The notes beneath the pieces were generated by a model. It saw only the letters and a list, made by a program, of their open reading frames with translations. It did not search any database and was not told the origin of the DNA. Both the position numbers and the translations under genes were made by a program. Below, piece after piece: positions 35,431 to 43,619 of a stretch of 64,000 bases of DNA (the stretch's first letter is position 1; each line of letters begins with the position of its first letter). The DNA lies in the NCBI RefSeq assembly GCF_034366625.1, contig NZ_JAXMIH010000006.1, positions 868,001-932,000 on the forward strand, in the 5' to 3' direction. The stretch comes from Prosthecobacter sp. GTDB taxonomy: Bacteria; Verrucomicrobiota; Verrucomicrobiia; Verrucomicrobiales; Verrucomicrobiaceae.

Positions 35431-35467
35431 CAAAAAAAACGGGACCGGCGGATTGTCCGCCGGTCCC
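35431..35467 (-). terminator. Rho-independent terminator after sulfide dehydrogenase-like genes
   Basis: Perfect 12-bp stem GGGACCGGCGGA / TCCGCCGGTCCC with a 3-base loop, followed on the minus strand by G and eight T. It begins 20 bases after the flavoprotein stop codon. Confidence 0.92.
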
Positions 35468-35487
35468 GCCAAACCACCGCATGGGAT

Positions 35488-36750
35488 TCAGCCGAACGAG
35501 TCGGCGAAGATATTGTCCGCCCAATGAAACATCTGCTGCATGCCGTCGGAAGTCGGCTGCGCAGCCTCGGCGAAGGATGCTTCGACACGCTTCATGGCTT
35601 TGGTGGCGGGATCGTATTGGAACGAGGCCGTGAGCCATGCGGCCGTAGTGGCGGTGATCGGGCTGAAGCAGGCAGAACTGGTGACCGGGCTCGGATCGGG
35701 TGCCTCGCCGTTGAAGGCGCGGATGATTGCGTTGGCACAGACTTTGGCCTGCGAGTTGGCCATGTGCCCGGATTTGGGCTGGCCGGTGCCCTGGGAGTCG
35801 CCGAGAATGTGGATGTCCGGATAGATGGTGGAGGCGTAGCTGAGCGGATTGACCAGCGCCCATTTGCCGGTGGGATCATTGACGAGGCCGGCGTTCGTCA
35901 CGATCTGGCCCGCACGTTGATTCGGGATGACGTTGAGAACCGCGCTCTTGAACGTGCCCTGCGAGGTCACGATGGATTTCGCCGAAGAATCGACGCTCAC
36001 GACGGCGGCGTTCGGGATGTAGGTGAGGACGCCTTTGTAGGTCTTGCTGAAGGCGTTGCCAAAGTTCACCGGCTCAGCCTGGATGGATGCATTCGCATCG
36101 AGCACGATGATTTTTGCGCCGCTCTTTTTGCGCTTCAGGTAGTCGGCCACCGAACAAGCGCGCTCATACGGCCCAGGCGGGCAGCGATAGGGCGACTTCG
36201 GGATGGTCATCACAAAAGTCTGGCCCTTCGTCATCGCGGAAAGCTGATTCTTCAGCAGCAGCGTCTGTGATCCGGCCTTCCACGCGTGCGGCGTGAGGGT
36301 GGCGTTGTAGTTGCCCGCCGGATTGATGAACTCGATGCCCGGAGCAAGCACCAGCTTGTCATACGAGTAGGCAAAGTAGTCATTGCCAATCTTGACCGTG
36401 ACTTCTCTCGCCACGGGATCGACTGAGAGGGCCTCACCTTGGGCGAAGTTCACGCCGCGTTTTGTTTGCAGGTTCGTGTAGCCGAGCTGGATGCGGCTCA
36501 TCGGCAGTGCGCCGGTGACGACCAAGTTCGAGAGGATGCAGGCGTAATGGCTGGCATCTCGATCAATCAAGGTGACGTCAATGTTGCCGCCCCAGAGCTT
36601 GAGATACTTCGCCACGGTGGCACCACCAAAGCCTCCACCGATGACGAGCACATGTGGAGCGGTCGTGGCCGCGCTGACGGCCTTGGGCAGTGCCCAGGAT
36701 GCCGAGGCGAGCCCGGCCATTTTGATAAAGTCTCTGCGATTTGGGTTCAT
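35488..36750 (-). CDS. Flavocytochrome c sulfide dehydrogenase-like flavoprotein
   Basis: A 420-residue FAD protein with a twin-arginine-type leader (NRRDFIKMAGLASASWALPKAVSA). PHVLVIGGGFGGATVAKYL is the FAD-binding fold. Cysteines in YACILSN, SPYRCPPGPYERACS and SSACFSPI, and the layout as a whole, match the FccB/sulfide:quinone reductase superfamily, whose members oxidise sulfide. SADYLKRKK-type second dinucleotide fold follows (SGAKIIVLDAN). The upstream gene encodes a c-type cytochrome, as in true FccAB pairs. Sulfide oxidation is inferred from the family; the real donor is untested. It ends at a strong terminator. Confidence 0.85.
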   Translation of the reverse strand: MNPNRRDFIKMAGLASASWALPKAVSAATTAPHVLVIGGGFGGATVAKYLKLWGGNIDVTLIDRDASHYACILSNLVVTGALPMSRIQLGYTNLQTKRGVNFAQGEALSVDPVAREVTVKIGNDYFAYSYDKLVLAPGIEFINPAGNYNATLTPHAWKAGSQTLLLKNQLSAMTKGQTFVMTIPKSPYRCPPGPYERACSVADYLKRKKSGAKIIVLDANASIQAEPVNFGNAFSKTYKGVLTYIPNAAVVSVDSSAKSIVTSQGTFKSAVLNVIPNQRAGQIVTNAGLVNDPTGKWALVNPLSYASTIYPDIHILGDSQGTGQPKSGHMANSQAKVCANAIIRAFNGEAPDPSPVTSSACFSPITATTAAWLTASFQYDPATKAMKRVEASFAEAAQPTSDGMQQMFHWADNIFADSFG

Positions 36751-36795
36751 ACGAATGTCATGAGTAAAAGGGTGGTAACGACGGTGGAGGAAGAA

Positions 36796-37146
36796 TCACT
36801 TGTCGAGCACCTCGGAGCCTGCAGGGGGCAGCGTGGCGAGATAATTCGCGATGAGGCGGAGTTGCTCCGGCGTGAAGGCCCGGGCCTGGAGATCCATGAT
36901 GTTTTCAGGGCGGCGCCGGCTCATTTCGAGCAGCGTCTTGTACATGTCGGTGGCGCTCTTGCCGCTGATGGATTCGAAGCCAGACACGGCCTGCCCATTT
37001 GTGCCGTGGCATTGGGAGCACATGGAGGAGAGCAGTTGTCCGGGGGGTGGTGCCGCCATGAGGCCGGTGGCGGCGAGTGCCGCACCAACAGCGAGTGCCG
37101 GGCGCAGCGTGGTGCTGATTGGATGACGCGATTTCATGGTGGTCAT
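36796..37146 (-). CDS. Periplasmic c-type cytochrome, FccA-like
   Basis: A 116-residue exported cytochrome. After a signal peptide (PALAVGAALAATGLMA) comes LLSSMCSQCHGTNGQAV with the heme motif CSQCH, and later LIANYLATLPP, the usual end of small class I cytochromes; the axial Met is probably in one of the intervening segments (YKTLLEMSRR). It lies 45 bases upstream of the FccB-like flavoprotein gene and would accept its electrons. ATG 37146 or 37137 could be the start. Its promoter region holds the second copy of the shared 45-bp element. Confidence 0.82.
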   Translation of the reverse strand: MTTMKSRHPISTTLRPALAVGAALAATGLMAAPPPGQLLSSMCSQCHGTNGQAVSGFESISGKSATDMYKTLLEMSRRRPENIMDLQARAFTPEQLRLIANYLATLPPAGSEVLDK

Positions 37147-37182
37147 GGTTGAGTCTGTGTGGCGTAGGATCTGAGGATCAGT

Positions 37183-37201
37183 CGCCACATTTGTTGTGGC
37201 G
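37183..37201. promoter_or_regulatory. Short palindrome in the cytochrome/regulator intergenic region
   Basis: CGCCACA-TTTGT-TGTGGCG, a 7-bp inverted repeat 37 bases before the cytochrome start. The half-site CGCCACA recurs at 37219-37225, inside the neighbouring 45-bp element. Possible operator; untested. Confidence 0.4.
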
Positions 37202-37217
37202 CTTTACAAGCCGGATT

Positions 37218-37262
37218 TCGCCACATTCTCTGTCCCGGATCACGTTATCGTTTGGTAATGAA
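37218..37262. promoter_or_regulatory. 45-bp shared upstream element, copy B
   Basis: Near-identical to 35375-35419 at both ends. In this copy a second TGGTAAT follows 11 bases after the first (at 37252 and 37264 approximately), a direct-repeat spacing of about one helical turn as in OmpR-type operators. It lies between the divergent cytochrome and response regulator genes. Confidence 0.6.
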
Positions 37263-37317
37263 GTGGTAATCGAGTGCCTGCGGGCATAAACGATGCAGAA
37301 TCCGCCTGCAAAGCGCC

Positions 37318-37998
37318 ATGCACCTCCTGCTCGTCGAAGATGACACCGAACTCGCCCGCCAGACCAGCCTCTGGCTGCGTGAGGCCGGTCACACCTGCAC
37401 TTGGCGGGAGAAAGGCGGCGCGGCGCTTATTGCGCTGGGCACAGAGTCTTTTGACGCGGTGATCCTCGATGTGGGCCTGCCGGACATGGACGGCTTCACG
37501 GTCGTCGAGCAGATGCGTGCGCGTGGATTCGGCCTGCCGGTGCTGTTTCTCACCGCACGCGACAACGTGACCGACCGCGTGCGCGGCCTGAAGGCCGGTG
37601 GCGATGATTATGTGACAAAACCCTTCGCTGTAGAGGAGTTGCTGGCGCGCTTGGAGGCACTTCAGCGTCGTGCCATGGGCAGTGCCGCCGCTCCGGCCAC
37701 ACGCCATCTCGGCCAATGGACGCTTGATCCGATCAAACGCCGCCTGCGCCACGGGAACGAGACCGTGGAACTGCAGCCACGCGAGTGGACGCTGCTGGAA
37801 GTGCTGCTGGCCAACGAGGGCCGCGTCCTGACAAAAAAATTCCTGCTCGAAAAAGTCTGGGACATCCAGTTTGATCCTGGCACGAATGTCGTGGATGCCA
37901 TGATCTGCCGTCTGCGCCGGAAGATCGACACACCTGGGCAGCCGTCCCAACTGCAAACCGTCCGAGGCAAAGGCTATGTTCTCCAAGCTGTTCCCTGA
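37318..37998 (+). CDS. OmpR-family response regulator
   Basis: A 226-residue regulator. The receiver domain (1-118) has the acidic pair ED at 7-8, phosphorylated Asp51 in VILDVGLPDMDG and Lys101 in YVTKPF. The C-terminal winged helix (about 130-225) ends in RLRRKIDTP...LQTVRGKGYVL. It overlaps the sensor kinase gene by 23 bases. Its closest relatives by pattern are regulators of envelope or metal-efflux genes (CusR/PmrA/QseB group). Direct TGGTAAT repeats lie 48-66 bases upstream of its ATG, suggesting autoregulation and possibly control of the divergent cytochrome gene. Confidence 0.93.
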   Translation: MHLLLVEDDTELARQTSLWLREAGHTCTWREKGGAALIALGTESFDAVILDVGLPDMDGFTVVEQMRARGFGLPVLFLTARDNVTDRVRGLKAGGDDYVTKPFAVEELLARLEALQRRAMGSAAAPATRHLGQWTLDPIKRRLRHGNETVELQPREWTLLEVLLANEGRVLTKKFLLEKVWDIQFDPGTNVVDAMICRLRRKIDTPGQPSQLQTVRGKGYVLQAVP

Positions 37999-39391
37999 GC
38001 ACCTCCCGTCCACCTGGCGGCTGGGATTGCTGCTGACCGTGCTCATGGCATGCAGCACCGCGCTGTGCATCACCGTGGCGGGCTGGGCGATGAAACAAAA
38101 CCTCAGCAGCATCGCCCGCGCGGTGGTGCTCGACGATTTGGGCGAGTACGCCGTGCTCTACAATCGCAGCGGCCTCAAGGAGATCACAGACGTGTTCGCC
38201 GCCGGCGGGCATGAGGAAAGCCAGGCCGTGCGCATCACCAGCCCGCAGGGTCTGGCGATTTTCGAGCAGATTCCCACTGCGGTGGCCGGTTACCAATGGC
38301 CGGATCACGCACCGGCCCGGATGAAGCCGTCAGAGACGCTGCTCGTCACGATCCAGCACCCGGCGAGGGATCAGCAGCTCCTCGCTGGCTGCCAGGTGCT
38401 CAATGATGGCAACATCCTCTGGTTCGGCCGCACGGATGCCGAAGATCTCGCCTATGTGGAGCACATCCGCGGCCATCTATGGCTCGCGGGCCTCGCATCG
38501 ACGGCGTTCATGCTCGTGCCCTTGTGGTGGTTCGTGCGTCATGTGCTGCGTCCTGTCCAGGACATGATGAAAAGCACATGCAAGCTGGCCGAAGGCCGCA
38601 CGGATGCGCGGCTCGTCGCTCCGGACGCCGTGCCGGAGCTGCAAGCCTTTGCCTCCGCCTTCAATGCCGGCCTCGACCGCATCGACGGCCTCACCGCCGA
38701 ACTGCAAAGTGCCAACGACAACCTCGCGCACGAGCTGCGCACACCGCTCGCGCGCATTCGTGGCAATCTCGAGATCTACCATGACCACACCGAAAACGCC
38801 ACCGCACGCGATGCCGCCGCGCGCGGCCTGGAGGAGATCGACCGCGCCGCCGATCTTGTACAAACGATCCTCACCACCCGCGCGGGCGAGCACAAAGCTC
38901 TCAAGCTCCACCTTGAAATCATCGACCTGCGCGAGCTGCTCGCGCATTTGCATGAGCTCTACAAAGCCGCTGCCGAGGAGCGCGGCCTGACGCTCACCCT
39001 TGATGCGCCCGCTTCTCACTGGGTGCTGCTGGACCGCCAGCGCATCAATCAAGCCGTCGCCAACCTGCTCGACAACGCCTTCGCCTACACGCCGCGTGGC
39101 GGCACCGTCACGCTCGCACTCGCCGCGAATGGCGACCAGGCGCGCATCCTCGTGCGCGACACCGGCCCCGGTCTCAGCGCTGCCGATTTGACCTCCATCT
39201 GGCAGCGTTTCACACGCGGCAGCGCCGCCAGTGCCAACACACCCGGCATGGGCCTCGGTCTCAGTCTCGTGCATGCCATCATACATACCCACGGCGGCCA
39301 GACCGGCTGCCGCAACCGCGAGGAAGGCGGCGCCGAGTTCTGGATCGATCTCCCCGCAGGCGATCCGCTGCACGCCGCGAACGCGGTGTGA
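37976..39391 (+). CDS. Sensor histidine kinase
   Basis: A 471-residue membrane kinase. Two transmembrane segments (about 16-37 and 168-188) enclose a periplasmic sensor of about 130 residues. A HAMP linker follows, then the dimerisation helix with phosphorylated His252 in NLAHELRTPLARIRG, and an ATP-binding domain with N box NLLDNAFAYTP, G1 DTGPGL and G2 GMGLGLSLV. It phosphorylates the regulator encoded just before it. The sensor domain has few His or Cys, so direct metal sensing is not obvious. It is convergent with the amidohydrolase gene four bases away. Confidence 0.92.
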   Translation: MFSKLFPEHLPSTWRLGLLLTVLMACSTALCITVAGWAMKQNLSSIARAVVLDDLGEYAVLYNRSGLKEITDVFAAGGHEESQAVRITSPQGLAIFEQIPTAVAGYQWPDHAPARMKPSETLLVTIQHPARDQQLLAGCQVLNDGNILWFGRTDAEDLAYVEHIRGHLWLAGLASTAFMLVPLWWFVRHVLRPVQDMMKSTCKLAEGRTDARLVAPDAVPELQAFASAFNAGLDRIDGLTAELQSANDNLAHELRTPLARIRGNLEIYHDHTENATARDAAARGLEEIDRAADLVQTILTTRAGEHKALKLHLEIIDLRELLAHLHELYKAAAEERGLTLTLDAPASHWVLLDRQRINQAVANLLDNAFAYTPRGGTVTLALAANGDQARILVRDTGPGLSAADLTSIWQRFTRGSAASANTPGMGLGLSLVHAIIHTHGGQTGCRNREEGGAEFWIDLPAGDPLHAANAV

Positions 39392-39394
39392 TCC

Positions 39395-41077
39395 TCAGCG
39401 CAAAAACACCGTCTTCCCACCCATCACAGTCCGCAGCGGCTTGATGGCTTTGATTTCGTTCTCGGCGCAGGTCAGATAATCGCGATCAATCACAACGAAA
39501 TCGGCCAGCTTGCCTTTTTCGAGCGAGCCGAGGCGTTTCTCATCAAAACTCAGCCACGCGGCCCAGGTGGTGATGGTGCGCAGCGCATCGAGACGTGAGA
39601 GCTTCTGATGTTCTCCGTGAATCTGACCCAGATCATCTTTGCGGCTCACGGCGATGTAGAGCATGAGGAAGGGATTGAAGCTGTTCATGCAGTGATCGGG
39701 ATCAAAACCGATCATGTGGTCGCTGTTGATCGCCACGGGCACGCCGGCCTTCACCCAGGAACCGAGGCCGAGGAAGCGCTCTGCCCACGATGGGCCGTAA
39801 ATCTTCGCGATGAAGTCGGCGTCGCGAAAATACAGGTAGCTCTGCGTATCGACGCCGACATTGAGCTTTTTGGCCAACACGGTCATTTCGTCGGAGGGGA
39901 AGTAGCAGTGAATGAGATTGAAGCGGCGGTCGATCATGCTGGGCTGCTGCTGGCTCACGGCCTCCACGGCACGCAGCACTTCCATCGCGCCACCGTCGCC
40001 GGTGACGTGGGCGCTGATCGGCCAGCCGAGCTTGTTGGCCGCACCGAAGATCTCGCGCATCTGCTCCGACGTGTAGCTGTGCGTGCCTTCGTAGTAAGGG
40101 TCGGTGTTGCGATAGAAGGCCGTGCGTTTTTCGCCGTGGGGTTCGCTCAACCACGTCGTGCCCCAATGAATGCCGCCATCGACGGTGATCTTGAGGCAGG
40201 AGGCGCGGACCATGTCATCGCCTTCGCCGAACTGGAGACCGAGTTTCTTCACATAACTCTCCACACCGGCGGCATCCTTGGCCGAGAAGCGAAACGTACC
40301 GCGCACGCGGGTGGTCAGCTCGTGTTTGGCGCTCAAATCACGAAACAGATCGAAACCCGCGCGATCCGTCGCCCGCTCGAAGATGCTGGTGATGCCGACG
40401 GAGTTATAGATGCCGTGCAGTTCCTTGAGTTTGGCCCGCAATTGATCCTCGGACGGTGTCGGCGGCTGCGGCATGAGCGCGCGCAGGGGTGCCTGGCCGC
40501 CACGTATCAAAACAGGCCGGCCATTTTCAAATATCACGTCGCCACCGGCCACTTTGCTCTTCTCATCGACGACTCCGAGCAGCTTCCAACCGGCGGAGTT
40601 CAGCACCGATTTCGTTACGGAGACAAACAGCACCGGATGTTGTGTCGTGGCGGCATCGAGCTCCTCCGGCGTGGGGAAACGCCGCTCTTTGAGTCGTGTG
40701 ATCTCGTTGCGTGGCACTTCGATCCACGTTCCGGGCGCTTGTTTCGCGGCCTTGGCTTTGATCCAAGCCTGGATGCCGGGGATGTCGTAAAGTTCTTGAT
40801 ACTCGCCGGCAAAGCTCGCGCGCGCGGCGCCGATGCTGTGGCAGTGCGTTTCGATCAAACCGGGCAACACCATCTCGCCGCCGAGATCGACCGCTGAACC
40901 GCCAAGCTGTTTGATTTCGTCGTTGGTGCCGACCGCGACGATTTTGCCATCTTCGACCGCCATGGCCTCGGCGATGCGCTCTTGCGCGTCGAGCGTGACG
41001 ATCTTGCCGTTCAGGTAGAGCGTGGGAGCCGCTGCGGCGAATGCTTGGAACGCCAGCAGGGCGTAGATCGGTTTCAT
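39395..41077 (-). CDS. Exported YtcJ-like amidohydrolase
   Basis: A 560-residue metal-dependent hydrolase of the amidohydrolase_3 (YtcJ) family. A short signal peptide (MKPIYALLAFQAFAAA) precedes LYLNGKIVTLDAQERIAEAMAV. The metal site is seen in LPGLIETHCHS, with further ligands in VDGGIHWG, SAHVTGDGG and INSDHM. The tail KRLGSLEKGKLADFVVIDRD is canonical. These enzymes act on cyclic amides or N-acyl compounds; substrates are mostly unknown. The upstream part of the open frame overlaps the divergent NosR-like gene region and is not used. No cofunctional neighbour is evident. Confidence 0.88.
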   Translation of the reverse strand: MKPIYALLAFQAFAAAAPTLYLNGKIVTLDAQERIAEAMAVEDGKIVAVGTNDEIKQLGGSAVDLGGEMVLPGLIETHCHSIGAARASFAGEYQELYDIPGIQAWIKAKAAKQAPGTWIEVPRNEITRLKERRFPTPEELDAATTQHPVLFVSVTKSVLNSAGWKLLGVVDEKSKVAGGDVIFENGRPVLIRGGQAPLRALMPQPPTPSEDQLRAKLKELHGIYNSVGITSIFERATDRAGFDLFRDLSAKHELTTRVRGTFRFSAKDAAGVESYVKKLGLQFGEGDDMVRASCLKITVDGGIHWGTTWLSEPHGEKRTAFYRNTDPYYEGTHSYTSEQMREIFGAANKLGWPISAHVTGDGGAMEVLRAVEAVSQQQPSMIDRRFNLIHCYFPSDEMTVLAKKLNVGVDTQSYLYFRDADFIAKIYGPSWAERFLGLGSWVKAGVPVAINSDHMIGFDPDHCMNSFNPFLMLYIAVSRKDDLGQIHGEHQKLSRLDALRTITTWAAWLSFDEKRLGSLEKGKLADFVVIDRDYLTCAENEIKAIKPLRTVMGGKTVFLR

Positions 41078-41137
41078 GAGCAGAGAAACCGGCAAAGCGT
41101 GCTTCTCTTTCAGCGGGTGGCTGCTAACGATTTGCGC

Positions 41138-42802
41138 ATGTCTTCCTCCCGCCGCTGGAAATCCACCGCCCTGCGCCTCTGGCGCGTGGCGTTGCTGGTG
41201 GCGGTGGTGTTTGCGATCCGGCGCTCGCATCAGCCGGTGGCGGTGGAGCTTACCGTGGAGCGGATTCGCGACTTCTTTCCCACTGCGGCCGATTTGACAC
41301 CGCAAAACGGCATGCAGGTGGTGAAGGACGAATCCGGCATCACGCTCGGACATGTGATGCAAACTTCGCCGGAGGCGGATGACATCATCGGTTACTCCGG
41401 GCCAACGAACACACTGATCGCGCTCGACTCACGCGGCAAGGTGCTCGGCCTGCGCATCCTGCACAGCAACGACACGACGGATCATGTGGCCGAGGTGGTG
41501 GGCGAACGAGCGTTCTTCAAGCAGTTCACCAACAAAAAGGCTGCCGAGATGGCAAACATGCACGTGGACGCCGTTTCAGGCGCGACTTTGACGAGCAGCG
41601 CAATTGCGGAAGGTGTTCTGCGGCGTCTGGGCAAAAGCGCGACGACTTCACTGCGTTTTCCAGACGCGATCACGCTCGATGAAGTGAAGAAACTGGAGCC
41701 ACGGGCCGCGAAGCTGCGTGAGTCAAAGACGCATCCGGGTTCGCAGGAGATTCTTGATGCTAAAGATCAAGTGATCGCGCTGGCGGTGCGCACAGCCCCG
41801 AGTTCGGATGGCGTGGTCGGCTACAAGGGGCCGAGCGACACCTTCATGCTGATGAATGCGACAGGTTCGACGCTGCGAGGCATCGCGTTGCGGCGCAGCT
41901 ACGACAACGAAGTTTATGTCGGTTACGTCACGGGTGATGCGGCATTTTTGAAGACTTTCGACGGCATGACGGTGGAACAGATCGCGAACATCGACTTTGC
42001 CAATGCGGGTGTGGAAGGTGTTTCAGGTGCGACGCAGACGAGTTTTGGCGTGGCGGAGGGCGTGCGCGTGCGGGCACAGTCGCTCCTCAAAGAGAAGGAG
42101 GCGAAGCGCAGTTGGTGGAGCCTGATTCGCTGGCGCTGGCAGGACTCGGGGCATGTGGTCATTCTCCTGGCAGCGTTCGTGATGGCGTTCACTCCGTTGC
42201 GCGGTCGTGCGTGGTGCCGGCATCTGCATCACGCATTGCTCGTGATCTACGGCGGCTTCATGGCGGGTGAAATGCTCTCGCAAGGGCTGCTCGCCGGCTG
42301 GGCGGCACATGGCACACCATGGCGTAATGTGCACGGACTGGTGCTGCTCGCGGCGGTGGCGCTGCTGGGGCCGGTTTTCACCAGCAAGCAGCTCTACTGC
42401 CATCACATCTGCCCGCATGGCGCGTTGCAGCAGCTTTTGGCAAAGCGGCTGCCATTTCAATGGTCGCCACCGCATGGGGTGGAGGTTGTTTTGTCGAAGC
42501 TGCCGTTCGTGCTGCTGGCGTTCGTGTTGTTGAGCGTGGCTTTTGCCCTGCCGGTGGATTTGAACGCGCTGGAGCCGTTTGATGCGTATCTGTTCCGCGT
42601 CGCGGGCTGGGCCAGCATTGTGATCGCCATCGTGGGATTGCTGTGGTCCTTGGTCACGCCGCTGGCGTATTGCCGCTACGGTTGTCCGACAGGCGCGTTG
42701 TTCAAGCTGCTGCGCTTCACTGGTGACGCGGATCGCTTTGGCGCACGCGACTGGCTGGGCGCGATGTGTGTGGTATTCGTTCTTCTCTTTGCCCACGGCT
42801 GA
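41138..42802 (+). CDS. NosR/NirI-like FMN-binding membrane iron-sulfur protein
   Basis: A 554-residue membrane protein. An N-terminal anchor (about 13-27) is followed by two periplasmic FMN-binding domains with SGAT motifs (147-150 and 297-300; Thr is the usual covalent FMN site). A C-terminal part has about five membrane helices and two CX3CP iron-sulfur motifs (CHHICPHG and CRYGCPTG). This is the layout of NosR/NirI, which feed electrons to periplasmic reductases. No nitrous oxide reductase genes are present here, so it probably serves another electron acceptor. It is the first gene of a three-gene plus-strand group; the next starts 23 bases on. Confidence 0.85.
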   Translation: MSSSRRWKSTALRLWRVALLVAVVFAIRRSHQPVAVELTVERIRDFFPTAADLTPQNGMQVVKDESGITLGHVMQTSPEADDIIGYSGPTNTLIALDSRGKVLGLRILHSNDTTDHVAEVVGERAFFKQFTNKKAAEMANMHVDAVSGATLTSSAIAEGVLRRLGKSATTSLRFPDAITLDEVKKLEPRAAKLRESKTHPGSQEILDAKDQVIALAVRTAPSSDGVVGYKGPSDTFMLMNATGSTLRGIALRRSYDNEVYVGYVTGDAAFLKTFDGMTVEQIANIDFANAGVEGVSGATQTSFGVAEGVRVRAQSLLKEKEAKRSWWSLIRWRWQDSGHVVILLAAFVMAFTPLRGRAWCRHLHHALLVIYGGFMAGEMLSQGLLAGWAAHGTPWRNVHGLVLLAAVALLGPVFTSKQLYCHHICPHGALQQLLAKRLPFQWSPPHGVEVVLSKLPFVLLAFVLLSVAFALPVDLNALEPFDAYLFRVAGWASIVIAIVGLLWSLVTPLAYCRYGCPTGALFKLLRFTGDADRFGARDWLGAMCVVFVLLFAHG

Positions 42803-42825
42803 AAACAGGCTACCAACAAGCATTC

Positions 42826-43614
42826 ATGCCCATCATCTCCACTTTAGAGTCCAAGTTCGGTCGTTTCGCGATTCCAGGCCTCGTGCAGGTCATCGCGATG
42901 TTTCAATTGCTGGTGCTGTTCATGGTCATGGTCATGTCGCCGGAGGGAGCGACGGCGTATTTGATGTTTCTCGACCTCAATCCAACGCGGGTGATGCAGG
43001 GCGAGGTGTGGCGGCTGGTCACGCATGTGTTCATCCCGGGGAATTTCTCGCTCATCTGGGCGCTGATCGGCACGCTGTTCATGATGTGGATCGGACGCGG
43101 GCTGGAAGCGGCCTGGGGCGCGTTCCGGGTGAATCTCTACATTTTCGGCTGGATGTTCGTCGTCACGCTCGGTGCGCTGGTGTTTGGCTGGCCTGCGCCG
43201 GGATTGTTTCTCTACCAGACGCTGCTGTTCGCCTTTGCGACGCTGTTCCCGAACGAGGAGATCATGATTTACTTCATCCTGCCGATCAAAATGAAGTGGC
43301 TGGCGTTTTTGAGCGCGGGGATGACCGCGTTTCTCGTGGTGCGCGATCCTTCGCTGTTCCTGCCAGTGCTGGCGTGTCACTTGAATTACCTTGTGGTGTT
43401 CGGACCCGGCTTTGTGAGCGAAAGCGCGCGTCAGGCGCGTGTTTCGGCGCGTCGTGGCCGCTATGAGTCCGCGAAACTTCCGCAGGGCACGTTTTTCCAT
43501 CAATGCTCGGTATGCAAAAAGACGGAACTGGATGACTCGCATCTGGATTTCCGGGTGCTGGACTCCGGCGATGAGATTTGCAGCGAATGCCGGGCGAAAC
43601 AGGCGGGAGGATGA
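42826..43614 (+). CDS. Rhomboid-like membrane protein with C-terminal zinc ribbon
   Basis: A 262-residue protein with about six membrane helices and a cytoplasmic tail. GEVWRLVTHVFIPGN and WAAWG-type GLEAAWGAFRVNLYIFGWM resemble the rhomboid/derlin fold, but the catalytic GxSG motif is not visible (the segment reads FLYQTLLFAFATLFP), so it is likely an inactive rhomboid. The tail FHQCSVCKKTELDD...DEICSECRAK has two CxxC pairs, a zinc ribbon. It ends five bases before the recombinase start. Function unknown; membrane protein quality control is a guess from derlins. Confidence 0.7.
   Translation: MPIISTLESKFGRFAIPGLVQVIAMFQLLVLFMVMVMSPEGATAYLMFLDLNPTRVMQGEVWRLVTHVFIPGNFSLIWALIGTLFMMWIGRGLEAAWGAFRVNLYIFGWMFVVTLGALVFGWPAPGLFLYQTLLFAFATLFPNEEIMIYFILPIKMKWLAFLSAGMTAFLVVRDPSLFLPVLACHLNYLVVFGPGFVSESARQARVSARRGRYESAKLPQGTFFHQCSVCKKTELDDSHLDFRVLDSGDEICSECRAKQAGG
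43605..43610 (+). promoter_or_regulatory. Ribosome binding site deciding the Xer start
   Basis: GGGAGG abuts ATG 43611 but lies nine bases before ATG 43620. The second spacing is normal, so 43620 is preferred. Confidence 0.6.
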
Positions 43615-43619
43615 GCGCC

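Noticed and set aside
41138-42802. Possible nitrous oxide reductase (nos) operon
   Set aside because: Only the NosR-like protein is present; no nosZ, nosD, nosF or nosY relatives are nearby.
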